Below the pieces are notes generated by a model. The model was not told where the DNA came from and made no database searches. It was given only the letters and a program-made list of their open reading frames with translations. Both the position numbers and the translations under genes were made by a program. Of a stretch of 60,265 nucleotides of DNA, positions 21,473 to 32,437 are shown one piece after another. Source of the stretch: Flammula alnicola (lineage: Eukaryota; Basidiomycota; Agaricomycetes; Agaricales; Strophariaceae); NCBI GenBank assembly GCA_015499995.1, contig JADNRV010000294.1, positions 1-60,265 on the forward strand, in the 5' to 3' direction. Position 1 is the stretch's first letter, and every line of letters starts with the position of its first letter.

Positions 21473-21980
21473 ATGACAACCACGAAGGCTTGTCCTCATC
21501 ACTGCGCTGCCCAATGGCAACAAAAAAGAGGTAATGAGCACCCTCGTCACAATCTCGCTGCCCCGTATGCTACCACTAACCCATTCCAACCCCATTTCGT
21601 GCAGGAAACAGAGCTTGAGGCTGTCATCTCGCCCTCGCCCCCTTATTTGAGCAGCACAGGAGCAACTACGCGGCCTATGCAGCCCCACCCAATCCCGCCG
21701 CCACTTCGGACGACCTGTGAGTACGAACGACGACCATGAATGGAAGGGCCACCGGACAGCAGATACATCGCAGAACGGCCCAGCCCACAAAACACGGTAT
21801 GTTTTCGGCCACGAGAATCTCTGTATTATGCATACTGATCATAAGGTACGCCGGCGGCGGTACCAGATCTTATTCCCTCTATCTTGAAAGACGCGCTGCT
21901 ATACTCAACCGGCGTCCATTTGCCTCGAGTTCCAGAAAATGGTTCGTCGAGACTGTCTTTTCACCGTAGCTGCGCTCATT
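21473..21980 (+). CDS. Possible small multi-exon gene, unidentified
   Basis: ATG at 21473 (MTTTKACPHHCAAQWQQKR), then several strong donors and acceptors: GTAATG at 21531, GTGCAG at 21604, GTGAGT at 21718, GTATGT near 21798, CATAAG near 21845, TTTTAG near 21992. One chain reads FEQHRSNYAAYAAPPNPAAT and later VPDLIPSILKDALLYSTGVH. The phase at the first acceptor works only with a weaker site at 21619. The family is unknown. Confidence 0.3.
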
Positions 21981-21992
21981 ATGTTTTTTTAG

Positions 21993-22554
21993 CTTGACGA
22001 GCGGAGAGAAGGCAAGAAAACCTCATCTGAAAATATAACTTGAGTATCAGACTCCGGAGATTCTTATAGCTGTTTTATTCCTGTATTCTTATGCTCATAT
22101 TGTTGTTTAATTTACATCTATCATAATATACTTTTGTGCTATGGAATGGCAGCAGTGGGAAAGCGAAGACTATTAACCGTCAAATACCGGACACTTACCG
22201 GATTTAAGCTGACTATGACCATATGCATAACTGACTGCGCCCTGACTAGTAGAAACAAGGGACATGACTATACACTGACTTCGAAAAGACAGAAATGAGA
22301 GGAACATGACTATAAACCTGACTTCAACTTGACTGTAAGGATGGCCGTGGGTTGCTTGGCAAGGCTTGGCACCTTACGCACCCTGACTTACCCATGAGTA
22401 TTCTGGCAGAACCCTAGTCCGACTATAGTCGATACAGACGACAAATTGGTCAGGTAATTGTATACTTGACTATTCTCGAACATTTAGCTTACATACACCT
22501 GATTTTTGGATTTACTGAGTGTCACCTCGTTGACGACGAGTTGATTCCAAGCCA
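21993..22554. other. Intergenic, no feature recognised
   Basis: AT-rich, with repeated CTGACTA / TGACTATA words (22205-22480). No gene was found. Confidence 0.45.
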
Positions 22555-23189
22555 TTACCCCTTTCCACGAATGTTCGCGGCTACAATAGGGGAGCTCAGA
22601 GTTGGCCGTAGATTGCCGGACCCCATCTTCTGAGCTTCGTGGTATACGACTCGACCCTGTTACACTTGTACCTGCGCGGGGCATGACTGTGCTTGGGCTG
22701 GGCATGCCCGAAGTTGAACGGTGGATCCACGCGGGCAAGGAAGACGACAGGCAACTCCGTCACAAAGGCGATGTCAAAGGTAAAGGCAACATGGACGAAC
22801 TTGGTAAAGACGATGATGACGAAGAGACCAATGAGGAGCAGGAATGAAATTTGTCCATGCAAATCTCGCCTCGTCGGCGCGAGCCCTTCAGGATCGATCG
22901 ACTCATGGGCTGCCTCGCCCGCGACGAGCTCCCTCAACAGTACATCCCCCGGCAGCGGTTCCTCGGCACACGAGCTCCTCAAGACCATTGTGCAAGACGT
23001 TATGTACGACTTCCAGCAAGAGACCAAGGCTGAGATGATGGGCCTCCATTTGGACTTGCTTAGGATGGGCCGAGGGTGAAGATGGAATTACGGTCGCTCA
23101 TGGGTGAGTACGTTGGCGATTTACGGGACTTGAGGGAGGAGAATCAGAGGTTGAGGCTGGAGAATGAGCGTAGGAGAGGGGCTTATTAA
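22555..23189 (+). pseudogene. NEDD1-like copy C3 (large internal deletion)
   Basis: Begins with the C1 start region (TACCCCTTTCCACG then ATGTTCGCGGCTACAA). After about 35 nt of unrelated filler it jumps to C1 position 9822, losing the whole WD40 domain and linker. The rest follows C1 to the stop codon but with frame breaks: a TGA after the acidic stretch near 22845, and a stop after LLRMGRG near 23077. The coiled-coil codons remain recognisable. This copy is non-functional. Confidence 0.85.
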
Positions 23190-23627
23190 GTTGCCTGTTC
23201 TCCTTTTCTGTATGTGGGCTGCTTTACGGCATGTGCATGCTAATTAAATATTCGTTTCATGTTGTTTATTGTATTAAGTAGGGTTCACAGTCCAGACTAG
23301 TACTATGTATCGCGTTATTTGAGTTGCATGTTTCTGGGCGAATTCGCTAGGAAGGTAAAAAAAAAAATTCAAAGATTTTATGCGCGGCAAGATACTTATT
23401 GGGTTCGAGCTGTGCCTGTAGGTATACTGTACATGGAGTATACCCATCATGAAGTACAAGAAAGTCGTAAATACAATGCATGGTGAAGATACAAAAAATG
23501 ATAATGAAGAGGCAACTCGATTGCATTCTCTGAGAACATCAACGTTTCAAGAAAGCGGTAAAATTACAAATCCCAGGAGATTCGATACAATTTGGCGAAG
23601 TCACCACACCATCTGATAAGCACATAC
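23190..23627. other. C3 3' flank
   Basis: Homologous to 10445-10900 up to about 23545. No gene. Confidence 0.5.
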
Positions 23628-26115
23628 TCACGGATTGTTTAGGAGGACACGGAGATTTGGATGCATCCCGCCGAGGAGAATTCTTTTCAGATCATCCCCA
23701 GTAAGTGTCGTCGTGTATGGGACAGTGTCGACCATGCCCTGCAAAGCGAATAAGCACTGGAGAGAGTGGTAGGGCCAACAGAAACTCACGTTGACGTTTG
23801 CGTGAGCAAGCTCATAGAGTCTATCGCGAGCCCCATGATCATTACCGATCTGAACAAACTGGACACCTATGAGATTCGGATGATAATTGTTGTCTGTGAT
23901 GTGTTTCGCAGCACTTTCCAGCTCGGATTTGCATAAGTCATTATCGTCTGCAAAGTGGATTGAGTATAGAATCTATATATGGGAGGAGAAAAAACCGCAC
24001 TAGGAGAACCATCAGTGATGATGATAAGATCCAACGGTTTGATCTCTCTGTAGGAAAAATCCTTTCCAGCAACATTGTCAATTTTCCTGAGGTGTTCTTG
24101 CAAGCGCTCGCCGAGTCTCTCGCCAGTTGGCGTATTTCCTAGGAAATTAGTGAGTCGTAATTCGCATACGCAAAGGTTTACCCGACATTCTCACCGTTAG
24201 GACTGACTCTATCCAAAGCAGCTTTGACCTTTGACTTATTCTATCACTTTGCTTCAGGAAATGGGTGATAGTTTGTCACAAGAGAGGCGCACCGTGATAC
24301 CTCGAACCTCATCTTTCATTTTAAAGACGGTATCGGAGTTCAAGAAATAGATGTCAATTCCGTCGGTATTATTGTCAATAGCAGTGTTGGCAATCGTAGT
24401 GACAGCTTGAACACATTGCTGCCATTTTGTGGGACTGTCTTCTGCCATCTATATGGGGTAGTTATGTACGTTAAGACACTGTCGGGGAGAGAGAAGGAAG
24501 GTGGGTGGCGCACAGAACTAGAGTCGTCGATGAGAAAGACGGTGTCGTAGAACCTATCGGTAAACACGGGATGGGTAAGCCGACATGCGCAAAAAAATTC
24601 TTAATTTCTTGTAGAAGACGCACATTAAGTAGTTTTCAATTGTGGACGGACGTTTTATGTCAAGAAGAGGGTTGTAGCCTGGCATTGTGTCGGGAGGCGG
24701 AGGCGGCGGGTCCGGGTTTGGGTTATCAGGCTCATCGAAGAAATCATCGGCGACGAGGGGTAATCGAATGACAGGGTCTTCACGCATCACGATCCTTGAC
24801 GGCATAGAGTCGTTTGTGAGTGGAGGAGGCTGCATGCCTCCTTGCCCTCTGCGCCGTTGTTGTTGCTGGAGACATGCATGACCATCGGTTGCAGTTCGTA
24901 TGGCGGAATAGACAATGGGTTGAGGGATGCCGTCGGTGTAGTCAGCGACCTTCTCCTCGAGAGCCAGTTGTTTGTTGCGCCGGCGAAGACAGAGATATCC
25001 GAGAATGGCGAGCAGGATGATGAGAAGACCGCCAACAATCCCTCCCACAATAGCACCAGTGTTATTCGATGCTTTCCCGATATTTGATCCAGTGGCAACT
25101 CCTGAAGTTGCAGAAGATCTAGCAGAGGAGGAAAGCCCTGTCGATGAGGAAACCCCCGTCGATGAGGTTGAACCATTCTGTATGACCAGATAATCGAGCG
25201 TCAACGGTGTGGTTTGCTTGTTTCCTTGGTACGTAACGACGAGTTTGTGCTGTCCAGCAGTGAGTTGAGGTGTTTGAAAAATTTTCTGGTTATAAATTGT
25301 AGTTGAGGTGGCTGGAAGGCCTTTCAATAAGAAAGTAACTGGTGTTTGACCATCGACAGCATATGTCCCTGATGTCGCATTGTGAGGAAGTTCCGTTGGT
25401 ATACAGCCGTACCAACTGAGGGAGATCCCTGAAGAAGAAAATTGGGAAAATCCGTATACAGGAAAGAAAGCACTCACCAGTGAAGTCAAAAGTGAAAATC
25501 GAGCCTGTCTTGGTTGTCATATTTGCCGAGCCGCCCAAAGCCCCCCACCCGTGTCCGAATGCCGATTCCAAATGTGGGTCCAACGAGTCGATGAGAATCA
25601 CTTGCTGATCCAAGGCCATGCTCGTGGAGGGCACGTATTGGATCTGATCGACCCAAAATGTCTGCGCCTTTAGGACTGTTGCGTTAACGGTGAGTACATG
25701 TGGTCCATCCACCAAGGCATCCTGCTCGCAAAATACCCAATTATTTTCTGCAAATTGGAAAGGAGCTGTTACGCCGATGCTGATCTTGTCGACAAAGCAC
25801 TCCCAGACGGGGTCAAGAACCCCAGAGTCGTTGCGAAGGTTGTTGCTCCCATACACTCTCACTTTCGTGCCTGTAGATTGATTGCTGGGTCTGATTCTCT
25901 TCCGACATGAAGCAATAAGAAAGGACAGACTTACCATTGAAGGCGTAGGCAAGGCTGGCGTTCGCTTTCGTGCCATGCAGAGTACTCTGATAGGTCGGCC
26001 CAAAGTTCCCTGTGGAATCTTGGCTGCCTGAAGCGTCTTGAAACCAAGGTCCAGAGTATTGGATGTCAGTGTTCATGTCGTCCACGACGACCCATCGCGG
26101 AATGGCTGTCGACAT
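23628..26115 (-). CDS. Family B membrane protein fused in frame to a von Willebrand A domain (B3)
   Basis: ATG 26115 (MSTAIPRWVVVDDMNTDIQY). Exons 1-2 encode a beta-rich ectodomain (YSGPWFQDASG; TKVRVYGSNNLR; WECFVDKISIG; WVDQIQYVPST). Exon 3 gives the membrane-proximal part, the TM (GGLLIILLAILGYLCLRRR) and a short tail. With no stop the frame continues through FFDEPDNPNPDPPPP and MPGYNPLLDIKRPSTIENYL into a vWA domain. That domain has MIDAS motif FLIDDSSSM (DxSxS), then TDGIDIYFLNS, LDLIIITDGSPS and VQFVQIGNDHGA, ending NNP-TGA at 23628. The vWA part resembles the free-standing cytosolic vWA proteins of Agaricomycetes. Here the domain would sit on the cytoplasmic side. All junctions use GT-AG introns in phase. 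Alternatively, two transcripts with an internal start at MPGYNPLLD are possible. B1 and B2 lack the vWA part. Confidence 0.7.
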
Positions 26116-27540
26116 CTCGTTGAGCACTGCAGGCAGTCTAAGAGACGTCGTCAAAAACTAGGAAGTCAAGGGCGAAAGTGGTCCTATCTGCCGATTTGAA
26201 AAGGCAGAGAAGCAGTGGACTGTTCTCCAAAGTATTTACGTATCCACCCCGGGGGCAAGGCTCGCTTCGCCATCCGCTCCGCCATCCTAATAGCGTGATA
26301 CAGATGTACTATGCGATAAATATCATTCTTTAATGGCGGACAACATTTCGGTGTTGAAAGGAAAAAAGATAATGAGATGAAGGCGAGTTGTTGGTGAGTT
26401 GACGCGTTGACCTGCTGAAATGTGCGCAGGCGCACCGGACCGGCGCCGCCGTTTCCCGCGGGTACGACCTCGACTCCTCGAGAAGACTTGTATCCGTATC
26501 TTACGACCACATTTTCCTAAAAAAAAAATATTCCTATAAGCATTAATCACTTTTATCTTAGGAACTTTTCGGATGCAAGTAGGAGATGCAATGGATATTG
26601 GCCATTTTAAGACATCTAACTGATAAAAATTTGCCCGTTAAGTATTTGTAGTTGTTTATCCGGGCACCCCTTCAAGGATTGCGAGCGCAGCGAGCAACTT
26701 CAACTTGAACCATTCCACTTACAACCGGATAAGCAGGAGCGCCAATGCGATACTTTCTGCGGACGAAGGAGCTTCAAGGTTCAAGGTTCAAGTGTTCTAG
26801 ACTCACCTGGCTAGCTGTGGTGTACTCCATTACCGAGTAACTGATCCAACCTCGAGTGACCGTCGTTCCGGCGCTTGCAGCTCAAGCAGGGTCGGTGCGG
26901 AGACCCTTTTATACGTCTGCTTTTCAACACCTAAACCATTTTCTCAGAACATCCCCCTACGGCAAAAACGCCATTAGTAGTCTCCCATTTGTGGTTATCA
27001 TTTCAGCTGAATTCAGTCTGGGGCAACATCTATTTTTACCTTGGTCCAATAGTCAACTACATACTCTACCATTAGGCCAATTCCGATTGTTACCCTGGGA
27101 AATGTTGGCGCCCCCGGTCCTGTCCAACGCCATGATCACTTCGTAATGGCTAGCTTACTGTTTCTCCAGTTGGATGACTGAACCCCCAGACTTACTTTCG
27201 AGCCACGTGTGTAAGCTATTCGACTCTGACAGCATCGTAAGGTCTTCGCTTATTGCTATCATTCGTTCTCATATGACTTCTCTCTAGGTCGTATCTTCCT
27301 CGAGCTGTCAATCAGGATCATCCGCACATTCAATGCAGGATTTTCACTCGCGCGGTTCGAAGGAGAAACAGACACTTTTAAGTGTTATTTTTGGACTTCT
27401 TGAGATTGCGCCGCCAAATGGATCAGCTGGTTACCTGAGGCCTCTCACCAGCGAATCTAAAGCTTTATCAAACTCTGGAATGACTTGTGATATATATTTG
27501 GCTACCAACGCTTTGGGTCTTCACCCTCTATCTTCTCCCG
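26116..27540. other. Long intergenic region upstream of the FAD oxidase
   Basis: No gene was supported. It contains short inverted or palindromic pieces (GGCAAGGCTCGCTTCGCC near 26265; GCGAGCGCAGCGAGC near 26680) of the kind seen in small fungal repeats, without clear ends. A TATATAT stretch at 27491-27497 lies about 45 nt before the FAD oxidase ATG and is a candidate TATA element. Confidence 0.4.
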
Positions 27541-30213
27541 ATGGCCTCTCTCTCTGCCTTTGGGTTCAGCCTCGCCTCTCTCTCCCCCTTGGAATTGGCC
27601 CAAAGTCCCCTGTGTGGGCCGCTGGGACCAGCTACACCAGACTGGAATGCCTTGAATGCTACGGTTGCGGGACGATTGCACCGCGGTGTGCCATGGGCAA
27701 AGCCATGTTTTTCCATCTTCAACGAGGAAGCCGTGCAGCCAAATGACGACGAATGTCTGGATATCCAGTCAAAGTACTTCAACGACCACTGTGAGTTGGT
27801 GCTTGCATTGTTGCGTACATTTTAACTGAACATTATATATACTTCAGTACCGCGTTCATATCAATTTGGGGGTTTTGGCTGTGTATGTCGATTCTTCGTT
27901 GCCATGTTAACCTCGTTTTAATCTCGCGCTTCCGTTAGACTCAATATGAAATGTGCATGTCCACAGGAGACCACTGCCATCTGGATTGGACGAATGCTTC
28001 GAACCCTTTGGCTTTCGCTCCTTCGCAGGAATGTAAACAGGGAAGCATATCGCCATTCTACGTATGTACCCTGCTCGCTTTTTCGTACAGCCCTTTAATC
28101 AACGCATCTCTAGATTGATGTGAAAAACAAGGATGATATTCTCGCAGCATACGAATTCACCAAGAAAGAGGGCGTCACTCTTACGATTAAAAACACTGGG
28201 GTATGACGACATCCTCAACCAAAGAAACTTTGGACTCATCATTATCAACTGATAGCATGATTTCAAAGGTCGTAGCTCAGCGCCAGGTTCTTTATCACTC
28301 TGGGTAGGTTACTCCTCTCTTACTCGGAGCCTTTTCTCTGATAATTGTCTAGATGCACAACCTCAAATATGTACGCTGAAAAGGTTTGGTCAACCTGACC
28401 TCTACCGCAATTCTAATCCCGCATTCCATCAGATTTCTCATGACATAAATTTCGTTGCGGAGGGTTGTGATGTCGAGGGTCAATCTGCCATCACCTTTGG
28501 GGTACACTATCTTTTAAAGTCATGTACGATTGTTGTTATTTATCACGCCTCATCCTAGGCAGGTACACAGTTTCATGACATCGACAAATTTACGGAAGAA
28601 AATGGACTGCAATTCGTCGGAGGTTCCGATCAATCTGTTGGCGCTGCAGGTGGCTGGGGACAGGCAAGTCATTTATTTCTTAATACATACTCGAATATCT
28701 CATTATTTTATAGGGAGGAGGTCATTCGCCTTTAAGTCCAAATTATGGCATGGGTGCCGACCGTACTGTACGTTCGACGCAATCAGGTTAAATTATGAGC
28801 TAACCGCGCCGTTCCATAGCTGCAATATAAAATTGTCACACCTGATGGTGTTTTCCGCACTGTTAATGCCTGTCAGAATGAAGACCTGTTCTTCGCTCTT
28901 CGAGGCGGAGGCGGAGGCACGTTTGGTGTTGTCCTTGAAGCTACTATGATGACGTCGCCAAAGGAGTCGTTCAGGATGTATGTCATTCCATTCGAAATCT
29001 GAGGTTTGCTGTTGAACGCGAATTCATAGGGCGAATATTAACTGGCCAGTGGATAAGGATAACCTTAAATCCGTCTTGGGCATCTTCCTCGATAACATCA
29101 CCTCATTCGCAAAGGATGGATGGGGAGGATATTTCACAGTGCGTCGGTTATAGTTTCTTGTTTTCGTATCTAAATTGAAGCTTTTTAGCCCTCCATTGGC
29201 AATCTCGTTCTTATTACACCAGCAAAGCGCGTAGATTTGAATTCTGCGCAAGAATCCATGAAAGCCTTGGTCGATCTCACTACAACTTTGGGAGGAGTGT
29301 CGACTGTCACTGATATCCCAACATATAATACTTGGTTCAAAGGTTGGATTGAAGGAACTAACGGCGCTCAGGATGTAAGTTTTGGGCGTACACATATCAC
29401 AATTATCCCGAGCTAATTATTCCGTCTTTCATAGCCCGTTGGGTTACCGATCGTGCTTACTTCTCGGTTAATCCCTGCTAAGAATCACGAAACTGCGAGT
29501 AGTCGAGAAGAACTGAAAGGAGCCCTGTTGTCTGCCTTCGCTAACTCTGCGTTCTCACAACTCCACATCACTACACCTTTCGGCTTCAATGGAACGGATG
29601 GCTCGGATACCAGTGTCAATCCTGTCTGGAGGAAAGTGCTTTATCAGGTGATTCATTTCTCCTCCTACTATGCACACGAACGTTCTTACACTTATTCTTA
29701 GGTCATGCTTGTGAATAGTTGGTATTGGGACTCGAAACTGGAAGACAGGCAACAAGCCTATGCAGCGTCAAGCAAAGCTGCAGACTTCCTGCGTGAAATC
29801 ACTCCGGATTCTGGTGCATACGTTGTGCGTATTTGACCAAAATCTGTGATTTGGAAGCTCATTCGTTTGTAGAACGAGTCTGACGTCCATGAGCCTGATT
29901 GGCAGGGTAGGAGCTCTGGCGTGCTTTTGCCCTCTTCGGCAGACTAACATTTGTCTCTCTCCCTTAGTTGCTTTCTGGGGCGACAACTACCCTCGTCTTC
30001 TGGCAATCAAGGAAAAATAGTAAGCTCTACCATTGCTATTCAGTTGCCCAGCCTTATGGCGATGATGATCCAGCGACCCGGACCATATCCTCGATTGTTG
30101 GCATTGCGGTAAGCTTCAAATTTGTCAACGATGATTGTGCAATGCTGATAATATATGTCATTATAGTTGGATGGAAGGGCGCCAGCGACCCGCAATATAA
30201 ATGCTACATCTAA
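27541..30213 (+). CDS. FAD-linked oxidase (BBE type, PCMH fold)
   Basis: About a dozen exons starting at ATG 27541 ([20 protein letters not shown], a possible secretion signal). The FAD_binding_4 domain carries [16 protein letters not shown] (the His position used for covalent flavin in the family), then [17 protein letters not shown] and [17 protein letters not shown]. The C-terminus has the berberine-bridge module ([17 protein letters not shown]), ending at TAA 30213. In bicovalent relatives a Cys follows VGG; here it is Ser, so monocovalent flavin is expected. One intron uses a GC donor (GCAAGT near 28663). The family oxidises alcohols, sugars or alkaloid-like substrates with O2; the substrate is not predictable. 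No biosynthetic core enzyme lies nearby. Confidence 0.85.
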
Positions 30214-30425
30214 TCTACCCTACCCAACTAACAATCCATTTATTAGTCATTGACCTTATGTTATTTTTTCATGAAGGTGAAACGGGGCTGTGAGGCCGGA
30301 TTATAATTTATTGAGTATGATACACAGCGATAGCGGATGATAACACATATAAACGTCCTCTGGTGTATATAATGTTGATGCAAGATGCAGCAAAAAGTAA
30401 CTATTTACGACGAAAACAATCTTCA
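30214..30425. other. Intergenic between convergent genes
   Basis: Short AT-rich 3' region shared by the FAD oxidase and the coiled-coil gene. Nothing else seen. Confidence 0.4.
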
Positions 30426-32437
30426 TCAAGGACTATCCTGTAGGACACGTATTAAAACGACCTTCGGCTTTAAGATCATATCAGTTCTCGAATCTGAACT
30501 TCCGCCGCGTGATTGTTCGCCAACAGTACGCTGCAAGCCCAAACCACTTGTACCAGCAATATGTTCCATCTGCGACAATGCCGCGGTGTTCGTACGGGTA
30601 GTCGTATGCCCTTCGTCCATCCATTTCGCTTGGAAGGGCGTGTCAGGTCCCACCACGGCGAGCTCCAGGCCGCCGCACAGATCCTTTTCGGCAAGTGCAG
30701 CTCGGAGATCATAGGCGAGTTTAACGAGAGACAGAATCTTCGCCGAGAACATGCTTGCACGTTGACTTCGCACCTTCAGGCCGCCTAGACGCAGAAGTTG
30801 GCTGAGGTCTTTGAAGATATCGCTTACCCAATCAGGAAACTTGGCAGCCATGGAAGTGCTTGAATGCGATTGGACAATCTGAATCGGTTTTCCGCACATG
30901 ATTTGGGACGCTAGGATAGTCGTCGTGAGATTCTTCAAGACTGAGGGGCGACGAACAACTGACTAATTGCCTTATGCGACGCATTGGCCGATTGCGCAGA
31001 TAATTCTATCAACAGATCCGCGAAAGACCGCTGCTTAGGGTACCACCCTTCTATGATGGCAGAACACCAATGCGCCATGAAAACCTCCAAGACGACCTGC
31101 ATCAGGAGGAGACGAAACCCGGGCTTGCGCTCCTTCGCTTGCGTCTCCATCATGGAAGACATGCCCTCTCCAACAATCGCCCTAGCCCGCTCGACGTCGA
31201 TGGCGACGAGCGCGTTCGTACGCTCGAGGTTCTCCACGAAGAGGTTGGCGATCTGCAATATCTCTTCGTTGAGTACCTCGACCGCGCCGATCACCTCTAC
31301 GCTCGGCTCGGGCTCCTTCGCGAGCGCCTGTTTGGTGCGCCTGATAAAGCTAGATATGCCCTCCTGCCGCACTTCCAGCTTCGCACGCGTGACGTGGTCG
31401 AGGCACCGGATTTGCCGTTCGGCCCTCTGCAGCTTGTGGTGCATGGTGTCTAGTTTGGCTTGCCAGCCGTGCTTCTCCAGAGCCAGTGTATTGAGCTTCG
31501 ACCTTGTTTTGAACAGTTCGGCGTTGGCTTCGTGCAGCGCGCGTGTTTGAGCTGCTACCTCTTTGCTGAGATGGTCATTCTGTGCCTCGGTGGCTTCAAG
31601 ACGTTCGAGCAAACTTTCCTTCTCTTCAAATCTTTCCGCCGTTGTTCGTCGTATTTCAGCCCTGGCAGTTTCCAGTTCACGTTGTGTGCGACTCAGAAGG
31701 CCTTCAAGAAGCTTCTGCTGATCCTGTACTTGATGGTTCGTGGCTATGGGGCGTACAGACAAGGGTTCGCCGAGTGTGTGGGGGACGGATGGACGAGGTA
31801 ACGTCGATTCTGACTGTGATTTTGAGTGGCTCGTTGTGCTCGAAGGAGGTTCGGAAACATTAGGGCTGTCGGGAATCGACGTTGAAGGCCCTTCTGAACG
31901 CGAAGAAAGATTTTGTTGCGATTGCAGTCGCCTGAGCCTTCCTGTCTCCTCCATCCTTTTGGCATAGCTCGCATTAAGTCCAAAAATGCTAGACGAGGAT
32001 GATGCCGTGGACGAAATCGAATTACTTGACTCGAAGATTGGCTGTAGCATACTAAAAGCATCCGGCTGCCGTCTCCGAGCCCGTCGTCTGGCCCTCTCTG
32101 CATCCTCGGTTTCCGGAGATGGCGGTGAAGGATCGGGTTGCTGTGTATTGGGATCCCCGTCCTCGTCAAAAGGAGGTGCAGGTAGACCTTTCTGATTCGG
32201 CAAGATGGAAGAAGATCCCTTGGACGAAGTGCTCCCTCTTGTCAACAGGGTATCGTCCTGAACGTCCTCTACACTTTTGGATCCGGGAGAGGGTGGCACG
32301 CTGAAGCTTGTGCTGGGAGTTAATGGAGGAGGTTCATCCAAATCATCGACAAACGAATCTCTTTCATCGTCAACATCTCTGGCTGGCGTCGTGGGTGTAG
32401 GGAGGACAAAAGAGCGAAGAAAACTGCTGCTGAACAT
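30426..32437 (-). CDS. Coiled-coil protein of unknown function (frame break near 30942)
   Basis: ATG 32437 (MFSSSFLRSFVLPTPTTPAR). A 200-residue Ser/Pro-rich acidic N-terminus is followed by a long coiled coil (QQKLLEGLLSRTQRELETAR through HKLQRAERQIRCLDHVTR). Then comes a helical domain (VEVLNEEILQIANLFVENLE; GFRLLLMQVVLEVFMAHWCS). This frame ends LFVAPQS-TGA at 30935. The next frame continues directly with LKNLTTTILASQIMCGKPIQ, LPEW-like FPDWVSDIFKDLSQLLRLGG and AKILSLVKLAYDLRAALAEK to a stop at 30426. The two halves look like one protein separated by a 1-nt shift with no intron-sized gap. It is a fungal family that I recognise only vaguely and cannot name. Either a frameshift, a sequencing error, or a truncated 500-residue product. 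Confidence 0.65.

Larger units (their letters stand above)
5701..26115. repeat. Tandem segmental repeat of the C-B-A gene block
   Basis: Three gene families recur in fixed order and orientation. The units are C1-B1-A2 (7.9-13.8 kb), C2-B2-A3 (16.4-20.7 kb) and C3-B3 (22.6-26.1 kb), with A1 before the first unit. Homology extends into flanks: 10445-10900 matches 23190-23545, and the upstream sequences of A2 and A3 match up to an insertion at 13948. Each unit has its own internal deletions, listed under the individual copies. Confidence 0.85.

Noticed and set aside
26184..26550. Minus-strand frames upstream of B3 as an N-terminal extension
   Set aside because: They are not in phase with ATG 26115 through any good splice site, and B3 has a coherent start of its own.
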